Source: Climacium dendroides (Eukaryota; Streptophyta; Bryopsida; Hypnales; Climaciaceae). From it: a stretch of DNA of 64,000 bases. A program made the position numbers and the translations under genes. The first letter of the stretch is position 1; each line of letters begins with the position of its first letter. Shown piece by piece: positions 25,476 through 37,461 of the stretch. The stretch is from positions 29,989,345 to 30,053,344 of the forward strand of contig OX467089.1 in assembly GCA_950106755.1 (NCBI GenBank), in the 5' to 3' direction. A model generated the notes under the pieces. That model made no database searches, had not been told where the DNA came from, and worked only from the letters and a program-made list of their open reading frames with translations.

Positions 25476-27582
25476 CTTCCTCACGGCCGGCTTCTTTCCG
25501 GTTCCGGTCTTCTGTCCCTGGCGTACCTTACCCCGAGCGGCAAGCTTCTTCTTCTTGGATGCTGCAGCCTTGGTCGCCCGAGTCTCTGCCAGTGCTTGAT
25601 CCGGGTCAGAATACGGCTCCGAGTCTTCCTCAGTACCGGATTTTTCATCCTCGTCCTCTTCTTCTTCTTCTTCCTCCTCGTCATCGTCCTCTAGAATCAT
25701 CCTCTTCTTCATAGTTGGAGGCTTCTTCTTCTGCGTGGTTGGTGTGGGCGGAACATTGGCCCTAGCACTCTAAGGAGTGGTTTCCTCAATCGGTCTGCCC
25801 TTCCCGGATCCTTGCCCCTATGATCCGGTCTTCCTTTCCTCCATTGACCCAGTTTCGCTTTCCAAAGCTAAGTTGAGTAGGGTGGAAGGAAATACCTTTT
25901 GTGTCTTTGCAGGAGGAGTCGGAGAGACTGGAGATAACTCACTTAGGTCGATAAACTTGGTGCTCAGCCCTGGTTTGGGCACATTCTTCTTCTCGGATGG
26001 TTCTGGTCCAGATCTCGTCTTCTCTTCAGCTGTGGCCTTCACCTCTTTCGGTAGTTCCCTCGCCTTGCTTGTTGTCTCCACTTCTCCAGTCTTCTCTTCC
26101 TCAGCAGCTTCTACTGCTCGCGCTGCATTAAGAGCAACGTCTGTTACTTCCCCCAGTAGGGAAGTCATTTCTCCTTTAGGCTCTGACCGGATGGAAGAGC
26201 TTGGCACGTCCTCCATCTTGTCCTTCGCCTTTACTTCTTCTTCGGTGACCGGAAGGGGTGCCGGTGCGAGTTCCCGGTTCCGTTTCCGGTCCCTTCTCCC
26301 GCTCTCTTCGTCCTTCTACCTCCTTCATCACCTTGCGTAGTGGCTCCACTATTGCCTCCATCTTGCGGTGGTAGGACACTAATGCCATCATCAGGTTGGC
26401 TGGAATTTGCTTTCCGGTCTCCATCACCTTCTCGTCAAACAACATTGCTTTGTTGATAACTTCGCCCGAATTGCCGATGAACTCCCGGATCGCCTGAAGG
26501 TTCTTTGCGGCTGTCTTGGAGAATTTCCTCTACTGGTCCATTTCTTCTCTCTTCTCCTCCAACTCCCTCGTTAGCTGGTCCACCTTACTTGCGGTTTCGC
26601 TCAGCTCTTTCTTCACCGCTTCTTTCATCTTCCGGTCCAGTTGGGCAACGAGCTGCTACGGCTGATTGATCTTCAGCAGCTGATATAGTTCTTGAATGGT
26701 CTCCTGGCTCTTCCCGTACTGGACCCGGAACTCACTGAGTTCCCTCACAATTCGACCTAGGGGATCCTGGTTCCAGACCGGATCGACTCCCTTACTACCC
26801 TCTCCTATTTCTGAGTCTTTCTCTTTCCGGTCCTACCTCCTCCACTGAGACTTAGCTTCCTCGACCGATATAGTGTTTGCCTCTGAATCTTCCTCTTCTT
26901 GCTCGGCTTCCTCATCCCGGTCTTCTATATCAAATTCTGACATGGCTTTGGCCGTATCGTATGAATCTATCTCTCTATTTGTAAACCAGCCATGTGCTTG
27001 ATACAAGTGGTAGAGAAAAGGGGTTATAGGGGAAGGCTTAGACTTCCCTATACCTCCTACCAATCTCTTGATCTAATCTCTCATCACTACGCCCCAATCT
27101 ACTTTCCGGTCACCCGATAGTGCACCGAAAATAGTATTCGCCAAGGTGACCGTAATCCTGTTTGGTCGCTCTGGACTAAGGATGGCTGCTAGGTACTTCA
27201 TTAAACGTTTCTCCCTACCATTTATGCACTCTGCCACAGGGAAACCATCCTTCTTCGTTGGGGGATTCTGGAACTTACCCACGTAAAAGCGATCCGTCCG
27301 GGAAGCCGGTCCCTTGTCCATCTTCTTGAAATCGTACGTCTCCCTCCACAACGTTGGAGTCCAGTCTTCAGGCCGGCTTCTCGACGTCCCCTTCCACTTC
27401 CTTAGCGGCGCGCCGATTACCTCCCTCACAATCTCCTCGTCTTTCAAATTCCATGGCCGGGCTAGAAATCCCTCACACCCCATCTGCCGGAGGTCTTCTT
27501 CTAGCTCCGCTTTCTCTCGTGGATCCGTTGGTACCACCAGCTTCACCATGCGCAAGGATACAGCTACCTCTTTTCTCACCAT
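25476..27582 (-). pseudogene. Gag-like protein of E3 (six internal TAGs, one frameshift)
   Basis: The product begins MVRKEVAVSL and follows the family plan: PWNLKDEEIVREVIG, KKDGFPVAEC, RPNRITVTLANTIFGALSGDRKVDWG, FLYHLYQAHG, a coiled coil, and a Glu/Asp tract with a Lys-rich end. In one long frame the only in-frame stops are TAGs (after VVMRD, QWRR, KINQP, EEMDQ, EERKTGS and IEETTP). A single frame change near 26280 separates the two halves. The C-terminus runs into the TTAA MITE at 25475. The absence of TAA or TGA breaks is unusual. Confidence 0.6.
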
Positions 27583-28417
27583 CGTGGGCTATTCTCTCAA
27601 ACCCTCTCAGTGACCGGAATCACTATTTGGAGTCTCACAATCACTCGCACTCTAGTCTTCCTATTCCGCTCAAGGACCCTCCTCAAAAGTCGCCTCACCA
27701 GTACACTCCTAATTCCACACTCATATGTGAACTTCTAAGTGAACTCTCCTCTCGAGACCCGTCTGTCCTTAATCCGGTTCGTAAACTGAGCCCGTAACTT
27801 CTTCTCTTTGGTTGACATATAAGTATACCTCGATTGCTCCTCACCAATCTCTTCTCAAGGTAGCTTCTTCGCAAAAGGAGGTTTGAGCCACCTGCCCTTC
27901 CTATTTCTAGGGTTGCACTCACCCAGGCCGTTACAGGTGACCGTTTTCCTTCAAATAGACCCGCTCTCAAGTATGGTCTAGAACTAGGTAGGCACCCGTT
28001 ACACCCGGATTGCTTGTCTTCCGTTTCCGGTCTCCAGTCTTCTATTTTATTCCGGTTTCCGATTTCTAATGAAAATCACTCTGACCTACTCTTGACCTAT
28101 CTATGCCGTTTCTGGACTTTCAGTTCCCGGTTTCCGGTTACTTTTGTTAACACTATTATCTATTCTAAAGTAACCCTCTTCCGGTATCTGGTCCCTAACT
28201 ACTTACGGTCTACTTTTCTAAAGAAAAACAAAGAAAATAGGGAGTAAAAAGAGCTCTATTCCCCTTATTTCCCTTCTAAACCTAAAGACTGGATTTCTGT
28301 GCTCCCACATTACCCCATTTTCACTTGTGAGCGTCCTCGTGAACACACTGAAATCTAGTTTTAGACCTCGGTGAAGTCTGAAATTTATCTATCCTGAATC
28401 CGGGGATTGCTATTATA

Positions 28418-28585
28418 TGAGCCTAGAGCGGTGAGCGGTGAGCAGTGAGCAGAAACAAATGAGTAATTTTGAAATATTTTTTCTGTGAAAAATGAATATA
28501 CCAGTGCCTATGACCATGAATTTTGACACATTCTTTAAGATGAAACCTATAACCGTGGGATGACCATCAGGGAATTTGTAGATCA
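28418..28585 (+). repeat. TE2 left terminal inverted repeat region
   Basis: GAGCGGTGAGC repeats are followed by an A-rich spacer and two CCTAT(G/A)ACC(A/G)TG blocks at about 28507 and 28547. It pairs with 63820-64000. Confidence 0.75.
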
Positions 28586-28862
28586 TTTTTATCCATCTCA
28601 ACCATTGAACTATGTTGAATCCCTTGTTAGAGATGAAATTGAAGGAACAGATCTTGAAATGTTAGATAGTTTGGATACTCAAAACATTTAGAGAAATAAT
28701 AAACATATATTAGGTACTAGACATGATACAATGGAGTAGGAAAAATATGTAAAACATATATAGTGTGCGTATATGAAAATCAAATCAAAGCCAAATCACA
28801 TCCAAGTCTGACCAAGTCTAACCCATACCAAATCCAAATAAAAACAAATGCAAATCATAAAA

Positions 28863-31800
28863 CTAACTATAGATGCTAGAGCTAATGTCTTCGTCTTCAG
28901 AACTACCTTCGTTGGCCTCTACATCTACATATTGCATAACACGCCTATCATATGAGCGCTTGGATCGCCGTTTAGGTAGAGATGTCAAAGCTGCCATCAC
29001 CATCGCCGCGTCTGCTGCATAGCAAGGAAGAAATAGGCTGGCTGATGGTGTAAACACCATAGGCATCGATGCAGCAGGAGATGAGGGTAATGTTGGAGCT
29101 CTGCAAAGTAACTAAAGAATAAGAAACCAAGTTGAGACCATAAAATGTAAGAAATATAACAAATTCATAAGTAAGGGAAGAACTTATTCACAAGAAGGAA
29201 CGCGGTTGAGTTTTAGCTTCTTCTCTGCACGATCTCCCATGCCTCGCCACACAGCTTTCCTCTTCTGAACTACAGAAGCAGGAATCGAGGTGGGAATGAG
29301 GGGTTCCAAGAGAGCCTTGAAGATCTCCGGGTCTTCCTCAAAGGCCAAAATGTGCCTGCCAAGAGATTGGCAAGCACGAATGGAAGCACCTGCCGTAGAA
29401 ATTGACTGTTAAAACAAATATGATATGATTCTAAAATGCAAGATTAGATACTGAAAAAATTGTAGCAAAAAAAATATGAAAGTAAGAAGTAACCTGTAGA
29501 GGCATTCCAATCCAATATAATATCTCCAACTTTGGAGAGAGCCTCAATATAGGACTTCACAAATTCCGGATTTTTCTCCCAAGGTCCTCGCCATGGAACA
29601 CTCCCGTGCATGAGTTGTGAGTCAGAACTCACAAAGTTGTAGAAGTTGTCATGGTGTTCAAAATTCTCGCCAATGGAGAATTTGGATTGGACATTGCCAC
29701 TCCGTACGAATAATTGAACCCAAAAACGGGTGCACTGCCAAATCAAAATGTTCACTAATATATATAAGAAAATATAAATATAAAATATAAAATATAAAAT
29801 AAGAAAATGAAAAAAGAATTAAAGAAAAAAATTGAATGGATGATAACTAAAAGAAGAGATAAAGATGACAATTACCGTAGTAGATGGATTCCGTGGAGAA
29901 GCCAATGGAAGATCATTCATGCCCCACCAATTACACTCCAAGCGGAAGTTGTAAGTCTCCGCACACTCCTTCACGTCGATAAGAACATCGCGGTCATTTG
30001 GATGGAAAAGGAGAAGTGCTGCATTGTCATGCAGGTAAATCTCTGCAAATTCAAAGATGGTATCAACATACTTCTCCGGTCAAACATTCCAAGGTAGAAT
30101 GACCGTACTAGGTACAGAAATCCCAGGCACTGGCAAGTTCTCTGGGATGTTTGCAATGAGCAAATCAATTCCAATGTGCTTGCATTTGTCATTAGACACA
30201 TGACGGGACCTCCCTGTTCCAACCTGGAAAAGAAATTTGAATTAGAAAATAAATTGGAACATCAATGACACAATTAGGAATAAGAAGTAAAAAAATTGTA
30301 ATATCAATGAACTAGCAAAATAGAAGAAGGAAAAAATTGTAGATCAATGTTTAATAAAAGTACCCGGGAGATGAAGTCATGCAGCTGGGTCCAAAGCGGA
30401 GGAGGACCATTTGGATCTCCTAAAGAATCCATGATGGAATGCATCGAGGCATTTTGAATGAATGACTCAGAAGAGGTAGCAAGAAGTGGTGCAGAAGACC
30501 TAGACACAGTAGGCACGCGCTGCATGCGATTGTGTACTACGTTTCGACTAGTCTCCATGTAACTCGACCCTACTGCATGTGAGTCCATAATAGGGGGAAA
30601 GTAACCAGAAACATCAATAGGTATAGAGATATCTGAAGAAAAAGGCAAAGGAACACCGTTGGTAGCAGCCACTTTTGCAAGTGCCTCTACCACAGCCCTC
30701 TCGACAGCTGCAGCTTGTTCCTCTGCATCTCTAACTAACTTCTCCTTGTTCGCCTTCTCCTTGTCAGCCTTCCTTAAGCGCTTCCTCTTTGAGAAGGTGC
30801 CATTTTCTGTTGCAACATGAGGTGACTGTGAGAGGTCCAAGAATACAACCTCATCCTCAGTATTTGGAAGTAGAGGTGGAGATATAGTGCAAACAATGCT
30901 ATTGCGGAGCTCCACCTCTTCATCCGGAGTGAAGTTCACAGGGCACTCCAAATACCAACCACCACCATGGAGATGAGTACTAGAAAACTTCTTCAACTGT
31001 ATGGGCGTGAAGATGCAAAGATCTGAAGATAGCTAAATCCATGCTCCAAAGAATGGAGGGCAATTGTTATCTCCAAGTGCATTCTTAGGCATGAGCTCTC
31101 TCATTACATACCTACAACAGAAAAACAGAAGAAAATGAGAATAGAAGTAAATAATCAGAGAAGAAAGTGAAGCAATTGCAAATGTGATACAAAACATAAG
31201 AAGTGTGTAGTGTATTGAGAATGAATAAAATTCCCAACAAATGATGAAACAAAACACAAACCTGTAAAGTAGCCGCTTTATAGCAAGGTCTGCTGATGGG
31301 ACATTGTCAAGCCTGGTACTCTTTAAAAAAGGAGGCTTGATGTTTGGATGAAGGAATGGTAAGAATGCTTTCTCCCACAACATGATATGCCACCTCTCAA
31401 CATAATCTGAGGGCTTCAATAATCCAGGGGAGGCCTCCCAATTCACCAAAAACTCGCCCCCCCCACAAAGTTCTTCAAAATGCACAATAAACATTTCCTC
31501 GAGCTACATAGTGACAAAGAAAGAGAAAATTAGATATAGAGTGGCATCGGTAAAAGTAAAGAGCCAAATAGAATGACAACTATGTATTTAAATGAAAAGT
31601 GGAGGAAGTACTTGAGTCCAGAATGTAGCTCGGTTGAACCAAGTATCCAAGATGCTCTCCTTGACATCACCAACTGGGAAGCGAAAAGAGGCTCGAAGAA
31701 TGGAGCCGGAGTTCCACTAGTGGAGCCAGCGTGCCTTGAAGCGTGGTTCAACTGCTGTAGTTGCTACCTTTTGCAACTTCTCAATTGTCATTTCAGTCTT

Positions 31801-33465
31801 CTTGAAGAGGCTGAAATGAGAATTAATCTGTTTATGAAAGACAACTAGAGTTAATAAAACCCGGATAAAGAAAACCATGAATGCGATGAAATTGAAGAAA
31901 AGAAAGATATGAGATAATAATGAATTTACCTCATCAAAGAAAGCCTCGCCATTCTTGGGGTTTGCAACGGCGAGATACTTTACAAAGTCCTTAGCTTTTA
32001 TGGCTTTCACCATAGTATCTGTAGCCAATGCCATAGCATCCCAAACTCCCTCGGCTGATATCTTCTCAACTAGTGTCGTTCTGTGATACTCAGTGGCCGC
32101 ATCATCGGCAGCACGAGATATATCTTGCTGAAAAAATGAAAATAAAATAAAATTTAGAACACAATGACAATAGCAAGAGATGAGAAATGTATTTTAAGAC
32201 GATATAGTAAGAATAATGAATTAATAGAATCACTTACTCGGTAAAGAAAAAAGATGAACACGTCAATTGTAAAAGGAAACCAGGTGGGACATGACTTCTT
32301 CACTTTGAGACATGTATTGAACTCCTCCTCGGTAAGCAAGTCCTTAAAATCGTTAAGGTTAAGTCCACCATAGTACCGAATTCGTTGCAACTTAGTAGTT
32401 AAGCTAATCTTGACGTGATCGTGTTGAGTAGACCTGAAAAATAGAGTTGTTAGAGTGAACTAAACAACATATGAAATAGAGTATAAGTGAAATAAAGTCT
32501 AAATGAAAGAAATGTGCTCACCAATTGACATCGTGCATGCAATTGAGCAACGATGTTATACGTCCTTTGGGGTCGAGAACAATGCAAAACACGAAATAAT
32601 GCCATCGAAGATCATCGACATGTTGAGCATTGATGTGGCGCCACCAAGCTGTGAACTTGTGATTGCCATCCCCCACAAAAAACATCTTCCCTCGGAATGC
32701 AGCATAGTCGGGATTAGACTAAAGTTGATTTTCAAAGCGCTCATTGACATCACACCAATGAAGATCCCAAGAAGCTATGCGCTCCTCAGTGACATCCGTA
32801 GATGACATATGGTCATCAAAAATGGATATGTACATGGCACGGTCACCATCGATGTAGCCCCCCTCAAATTGTTTTTCCAAGGTAGCGACATCAACCTCTT
32901 GAATTGGTCGGACTCTTGGAAGAGGACTCATCCTACAGAGGGGGACATAGAATCGACCTAATGGGATGCGCATACTATCGAGAACCTTCACAAAATCAGA
33001 CTTTTGGTGAAGCCTCCTTGCTTGCTCTCCTGCCTTTGAGTCTTGCAGCCCAATTAGACATTTCGGAATAGTAGAATCCTCAGAATCAAAAAGTGACAAA
33101 TCCTGGCATGCAATTAATAGCAATGCAAATTATGAGAAATAAAAAACTTGGACAAGGCACATACTTCATTAAAATCTATGTACAATAAAGATTTAATATC
33201 CCAAAAAAATGTATGCCCAAAGATTATGCCACATTTCCAAGAGTTAAGAATGAAGAGAATTACCTGAATGACATCAAAAACTCTAAGTTGCTCTTCAGAT
33301 TGAAGACCTTCATGCTCAAGTTGCGAATGCGCGACAACCTACACAAAATTAGAAAACATTTGAAATTTGAGAAACAAGAAGCAACATGCGGTTTAGGTTT
33401 TGAAGAATACAAATTGAAGAGTGTAGGGGTTTGGATCTTAGTCTTACTGTAGAGGAGCTAGCCAT
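28863..33465 (-). pseudogene. Gene B: ParB-like / DNA methyltransferase-like protein of TE2
   Basis: Exons: 33465-33448 (MASSST), 33338-33264, 33102-32522, 32433-32238, 32127-31930, 31800-31612, 31503-31262, 31111-30364, 30223-29876, 29734-29494, 29389 to about 29184, and 29100-28863. The ParB-like exon has MFFVGDGNHKFTAWW. The DPPY position reads IDLLIANIPENLPVPG. Then come PWRGPWEKNPEFVKSYIEAL, GDIILDWNASTG, and ASIRACQSLGRHILAFEED, a typical end of a DNA methyltransferase core. The C-terminus (MQYVDVEANEGSSEDED) matches the tail of gene A. Intron positions and phases agree with gene A, including one splitting the Gly codon of the FxGxG motif. Stops: TAG 32719, 31717 and 31033; TGA 30080. 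The donor of the penultimate exon is unclear. Confidence 0.72.
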
Positions 33466-33514
33466 TCTACATGCAAACCAAAGGTGGACAGGCCGAGGGT
33501 GCGTGGAATCAAGG

Positions 33515-33840
33515 TTGGGAGCATTCGGTGCCGAATGCTTGCTGGACAGCAGACGGGCGTTGGGAGCATTCGGTGCCGAATGGACAGGTCGAGTGGTCGA
33601 GGGCAGGCAGGTGCTAGGAGCATTCGGCGCTGAATGGATAGGTCAAGCGGTTGAGGGCGCAAGCGGACAGCAGGCAGGCGCTGGGAGCATTCGGCGCCGA
33701 ATGAACAGGTCAAGCGGTCGAGGGCGGAAGCGGACAGCAGGCAGGCGCTGGGAGCATTCGGCGCCGAATGAACAGGTCAAGCGGTCGAGGGCGGAAGCGG
33801 ACAGCAGGCAGGCGCTGGGAGCATTCGGCGCAGGGATAGG
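33515..33840. repeat. Tandem array with TTCGGCGCCGAA palindromes
   Basis: Six units each contain ATTCGGYGCYGAAT or part of it (about 33523, 33568, 33622, 33689, 33755, 33821). The last three are 66 bp apart with nearly identical GGACAGCAGGCAGGCGCTGG sequence between. The array lies directly upstream of the gene B start. Apparent reading frames here are by-products of the repeat. Confidence 0.85.
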
Positions 33841-33863
33841 TCGCTGAAGTTCGCCGGGACAGG

Positions 33864-33906
33864 TTCCCCAAATTCCCCAAACTCCCCAAACTCCCCAAAC
33901 TCCCCG
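33864..33906. repeat. TCCCCAAAC microsatellite
   Basis: About four imperfect copies of a 9-base CCCCAAA(C/T)T unit stand next to the palindrome array. Confidence 0.8.
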
Positions 33907-34574
33907 AGCTCCGCGGGCTTTGCGGGCGAAGCCGCGAGAAGAAGGAGGTTTTTTCAATCTAGTTCCCTCGGTCACCCATCCTTGAGCTATTCCTCTCTAC
34001 CTTTGCTTAACTCCAATGTACTTAGCACCCTCCTACCATGGCTTCTAAACCTTGGAGATGTTGAAGACTTGAAAATTTAGGACTTTGTAAGATGAATGCA
34101 AGAATGACTTGTACTACTTGGTGTCACAACTTATTTGGTCAATCTTCATTCAATCACTACTTTTAGAGTATTAATGCAAACAAGTTGAAATTTGAAATGA
34201 AGGTGCATATGACTACTTCAAACATAATTCATATTTTTCTTATGAAATAAAATAAAAATTACAAGTGTGACATATATAAATTAAAAAGAACCCTCGGTCA
34301 TATGTTACACTTGTAATTTTTGGAGTTGGAAGTACTATGAATTTGGAGCTAAAATTTTGGGAGGATGCTACACCACTTGACCTAAGGATTTCTAAAAACG
34401 ATAAAAACTCCTTGTTGTAGGCATCTACAAAGTATGAAATCAAACTAGACTATTATCTCATAGAAGAAAATTGTATTTTTGAGACTTCTTTCCCATGGAA
34501 TTCTTAGCAAAGGCCATTTCTTATTGTAATTTTTACATTATAAAAAAAAATCGAAATAAAATTCCACCAAGTTA

Positions 34575-35450
34575 CCTAGGGAGTTCGGCACCAAAGACTC
34601 ATTGCAAGGCTTTTGTGAACCCCCCTCTCAAACTAATGGGTGCATCCATAGGTCACTGGGTGGACAAGAGTTTAAAAAACAAGATGGCAACGGGCTTGCC
34701 CTAAAGAAGGTTCGGCGCCAAAGCCTCATTTTAGGGGCTCATTTGAGCCTTCTCCTATAGCTGGTGGGTACAATTTGACGTCAAAGGTAGGGGATGGGCC
34801 TTCAAATTCATACTTAGAACATGCCAAATGGTGTAGTTTTCTTAATTTCATACTTGATACCTCTAAATTTGTGCTTAAGCCTCTTATTTTGAGAAAAAAA
34901 GAAGGTCAACATGTCGTTGATTGACGTTAGGCGGATTTCAAGCGGGCGAGAGGCTAATCGGATGGGCATGGATGGGTGGGTGGACGGGCGGCCTGTCAAG
35001 CGGCTAGACAATCCTAGGCTAGCTTCAAAGAGGGGTCGGTACCGAAGCCTCATCTAGGGGGCCCATTTGAGCCATGTCCTACAACTGGTGGGTACAACCT
35101 TACGTCAACGGGGGCAGACAAGAGTTCAAAACAACATGGCATCGGGCCCGCTTCAAAGAGGGTTCGGCGCCGAATCCTCATTTTGGGGGCCCATTTGAGC
35201 CCTTTCTTGCAACTGGTGGGTACAACCTAACGTCAAGGGCAGGAGACGAGAATTCAAAAAAAGATGGCAACGGGCCAGCCTCAAAGAGGGTTCGGCACCG
35301 AAGCCTCATTTTGGAGGCTTAGTTGAGCCCTCTCCTAGAGTTGGTGGATACAACCTAACGTCAAGGGGGGAGACAACAGTTCGAAACAAGATGGCAACGG
35401 GCCCGCCCCAAAGAAGGTTCGGCACCAAAGCTTCATTGTAAGGGCTCAAA
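34575..35450. repeat. ~127-bp repeat array with TTCGGCRCCGAA cores
   Basis: At least six copies occur near 34582, 34709, 35031, 35160, 35286 and 35414. Each has GGTTCGGCRCCRAAGCCTCA followed by a CCATTTGAGCC block and ACTGGTGGGTACAACC. The core is the same palindrome as in the 33515-33840 array although the surrounding unit differs. No gene is visible here or in the AT-rich DNA at 33910-34570. Confidence 0.8.
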
Positions 35451-35665
35451 AATCAAATAGTGAGCCTTGGTCCAAACACTCTAGTTTTATTGTGGACATT
35501 TGGCACATGTGAGCCGGCCTCCACTACTCGTGGGTGCTCTTTGATGTTGCGGAGGGGAGGTAAAGCCCTATTCCGACTACATGATTCATTCAATTTAGAA
35601 GAGGACCTTTGAGGCCTGTAGAGAGATCAAAAAATAGATGAAAGTGCAATGATGGAGTGACTTAC

Positions 35666-36482
35666 TGCATTTGAAGCCTTTGAAGGTGTGCTTTGTGCAC
35701 AATCGTCTAGATCTTCATCGCCTTGGTTGTTCTATTGTAGCTCGTAGTCATGATTATTCCTGTCTTGATCGGTCTCTTGAAACTGCTCTCCACTTGTCTC
35801 CTCTATTTGCGCATACTCTGACACTAATGCCGCCTTCTGAAACATTGATCTAAGTATCGTCATTTTCGAGCTTCTAGTAACAAAACCCTATACTCCAATG
35901 ACTTGGTATTAGACATATCAATGTTAATTCACCCTTATATTATACTTGTGACAGGAACTCGAGCAAACCATATTGCAATTGATGTCCAAGGGAGAGGATA
36001 CGGCCGCAAGATGCAAAGAGTGTCTGAACGTTCTAGTGCATGCGAAGGTAAATGAGCGCTTGGACCAAAATTAGTTACTATTAATTCCACAATCAACATC
36101 GATATGCTCAAAACCTAAAGAATGATTTGCAACAGACCACATTATTTTGTAGGACATCAAAGATATTCTTCAGCCAATGGATACTTACTTTGCTTTGTTC
36201 TTCACTTGACAACTCTTCTTCGGTCTCGCATTCAAACATGAATGGTTGATTGTCTTGCGATCCCGCAAATCCTGATATCTCGCCTTCCAATGGAAGAGTC
36301 TCAACAACTTCTTTCAACAAAACACCTTGATACGAAAGTGTTCTAGTTGTACTAGTAAGGTCTATGCCTGAACGTTGAAGTTGTTGCCTAAACATTCTAG
36401 ATTTGGCTAGTTGCTTTCTAGATGAATAACAAAACCCACTCCTCTGTTTCTTCTTCCTATCTCCGTCTTGCATTTGGCTCAA
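35666..36482 (-). pseudogene. Basic small gene (two exons) in TE2 centre
   Basis: Exon 36482-36189 begins MSQMQDGDRKKKQRSGF and ends ECETEEELSSEEQSK at a GTAAGT donor. Exon 35836-35666 (KAALVSEYAQIEE...) follows in phase and ends at a GTAAGT donor, with one TAG after DYELQ. It is the counterpart of the 17964-17671 exon in TE1. It may be the 5' part of gene B or a stand-alone gene. Basic start, acidic end, no recognised domain. Confidence 0.45.
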
Positions 36483-37461
36483 TAGAACATCATTAAGCTC
36501 TCCACTATACTGTCTTCTATTGAGTTGGGGAATGTGGCAATGCCCTTACTACAGACGTTTCTCAATAACAAACAATTGAATTTGAAATACTCAATCACGG
36601 ACTCTTTCTCTGTATATCAATCTTTGTTAATACTACTAATCATCACGCACATCGAATCTCAATAGTAACTGAAGTGACATTTTCTACATCTTTATGCTCT
36701 CGATGGCCAACTGGTGGGTACAACTTTGTAAGCTTGATCTAGCGGCCACCTCAATATTTCCAACAACCCTAAACACGCTCATTCAACGCTCTACTTCAAG
36801 TATGAAATTATGACTACTTGAATACTCCAATTAGATGTCTATACTTTTCAAGATTGTTTATTTTATTTAGATTGTCATATCTTTTATAAATAGAAAGGCT
36901 ATCCTAGCAATCTAACTGTCACCATCACTAAAATCTAGTAGGTCCCTATTACACTTACACTCGCCGCCAGTTCGTTGTCCTTGTAAATTTGAAATCCACC
37001 ATAAATAAAAGTAATTCAAACTAACATCTACATTATGGTTCATTGTAGTTCTCTGATGAAAGGCCTTTTTTCAAACATGTATTCTCTAATAATGGCAAAT
37101 CTATATAATTGAACCAGCATCTATTGATACTATAGATTAGACTTCATTCACAATTCTATTGTATAATTATTTCATAACGCCAACACCCTTTATTATTATA
37201 CTTACAGAATTACAAGCAACCCACCTATCTGACACGCGCCGGCAACTTTTCAAAAATATATCCTTTTCATCAATACATGACTCTCGTCATTTTTCTAATT
37301 AAAACGTCTCTTAATCACCCTCTTTATTAATTCTATTTGTCTATGTCTTCATACAGTGATGTTTGCATAACCTCTTGCATCAAAATATACCTGCAAAACT
37401 CTTGGATTTAAATTCTATTCACAATTCTCATGTTGTCCGTGTCTTTCCTTTCTCCATTGCA
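36483..37461. promoter_or_regulatory. Central divergent intergenic region of TE2
   Basis: AT-rich spacer between the minus-strand basic gene and the plus-strand transposase, about the length of the TE1 spacer. No further gene is visible. Confidence 0.4.

Larger units (their letters stand above)
24263..28309 (-). mobile_element. E3: main part of a gag-like element, interrupted by TE1
   Basis: The minus-strand 5' end is placed at TGTGGGAGCACAG (reading down from 28309), similar to TGTGGGAATCC of E1. It holds a gag-like gene, a TATA-like TATACTTATATG on the minus strand near 27820, and a nested MITE. The 3' end is displaced to 1019 by TE1. Bases 28310-28417 contain a TCCGG word and may still belong to the element. 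Confidence 0.5.

Noticed and set aside
33431..33990. Long open frames on both strands over the TTCGGCGCCGAA array
   Set aside because: They follow the 66-bp repeat (a multiple of three) and have repeat-like composition; not genes.
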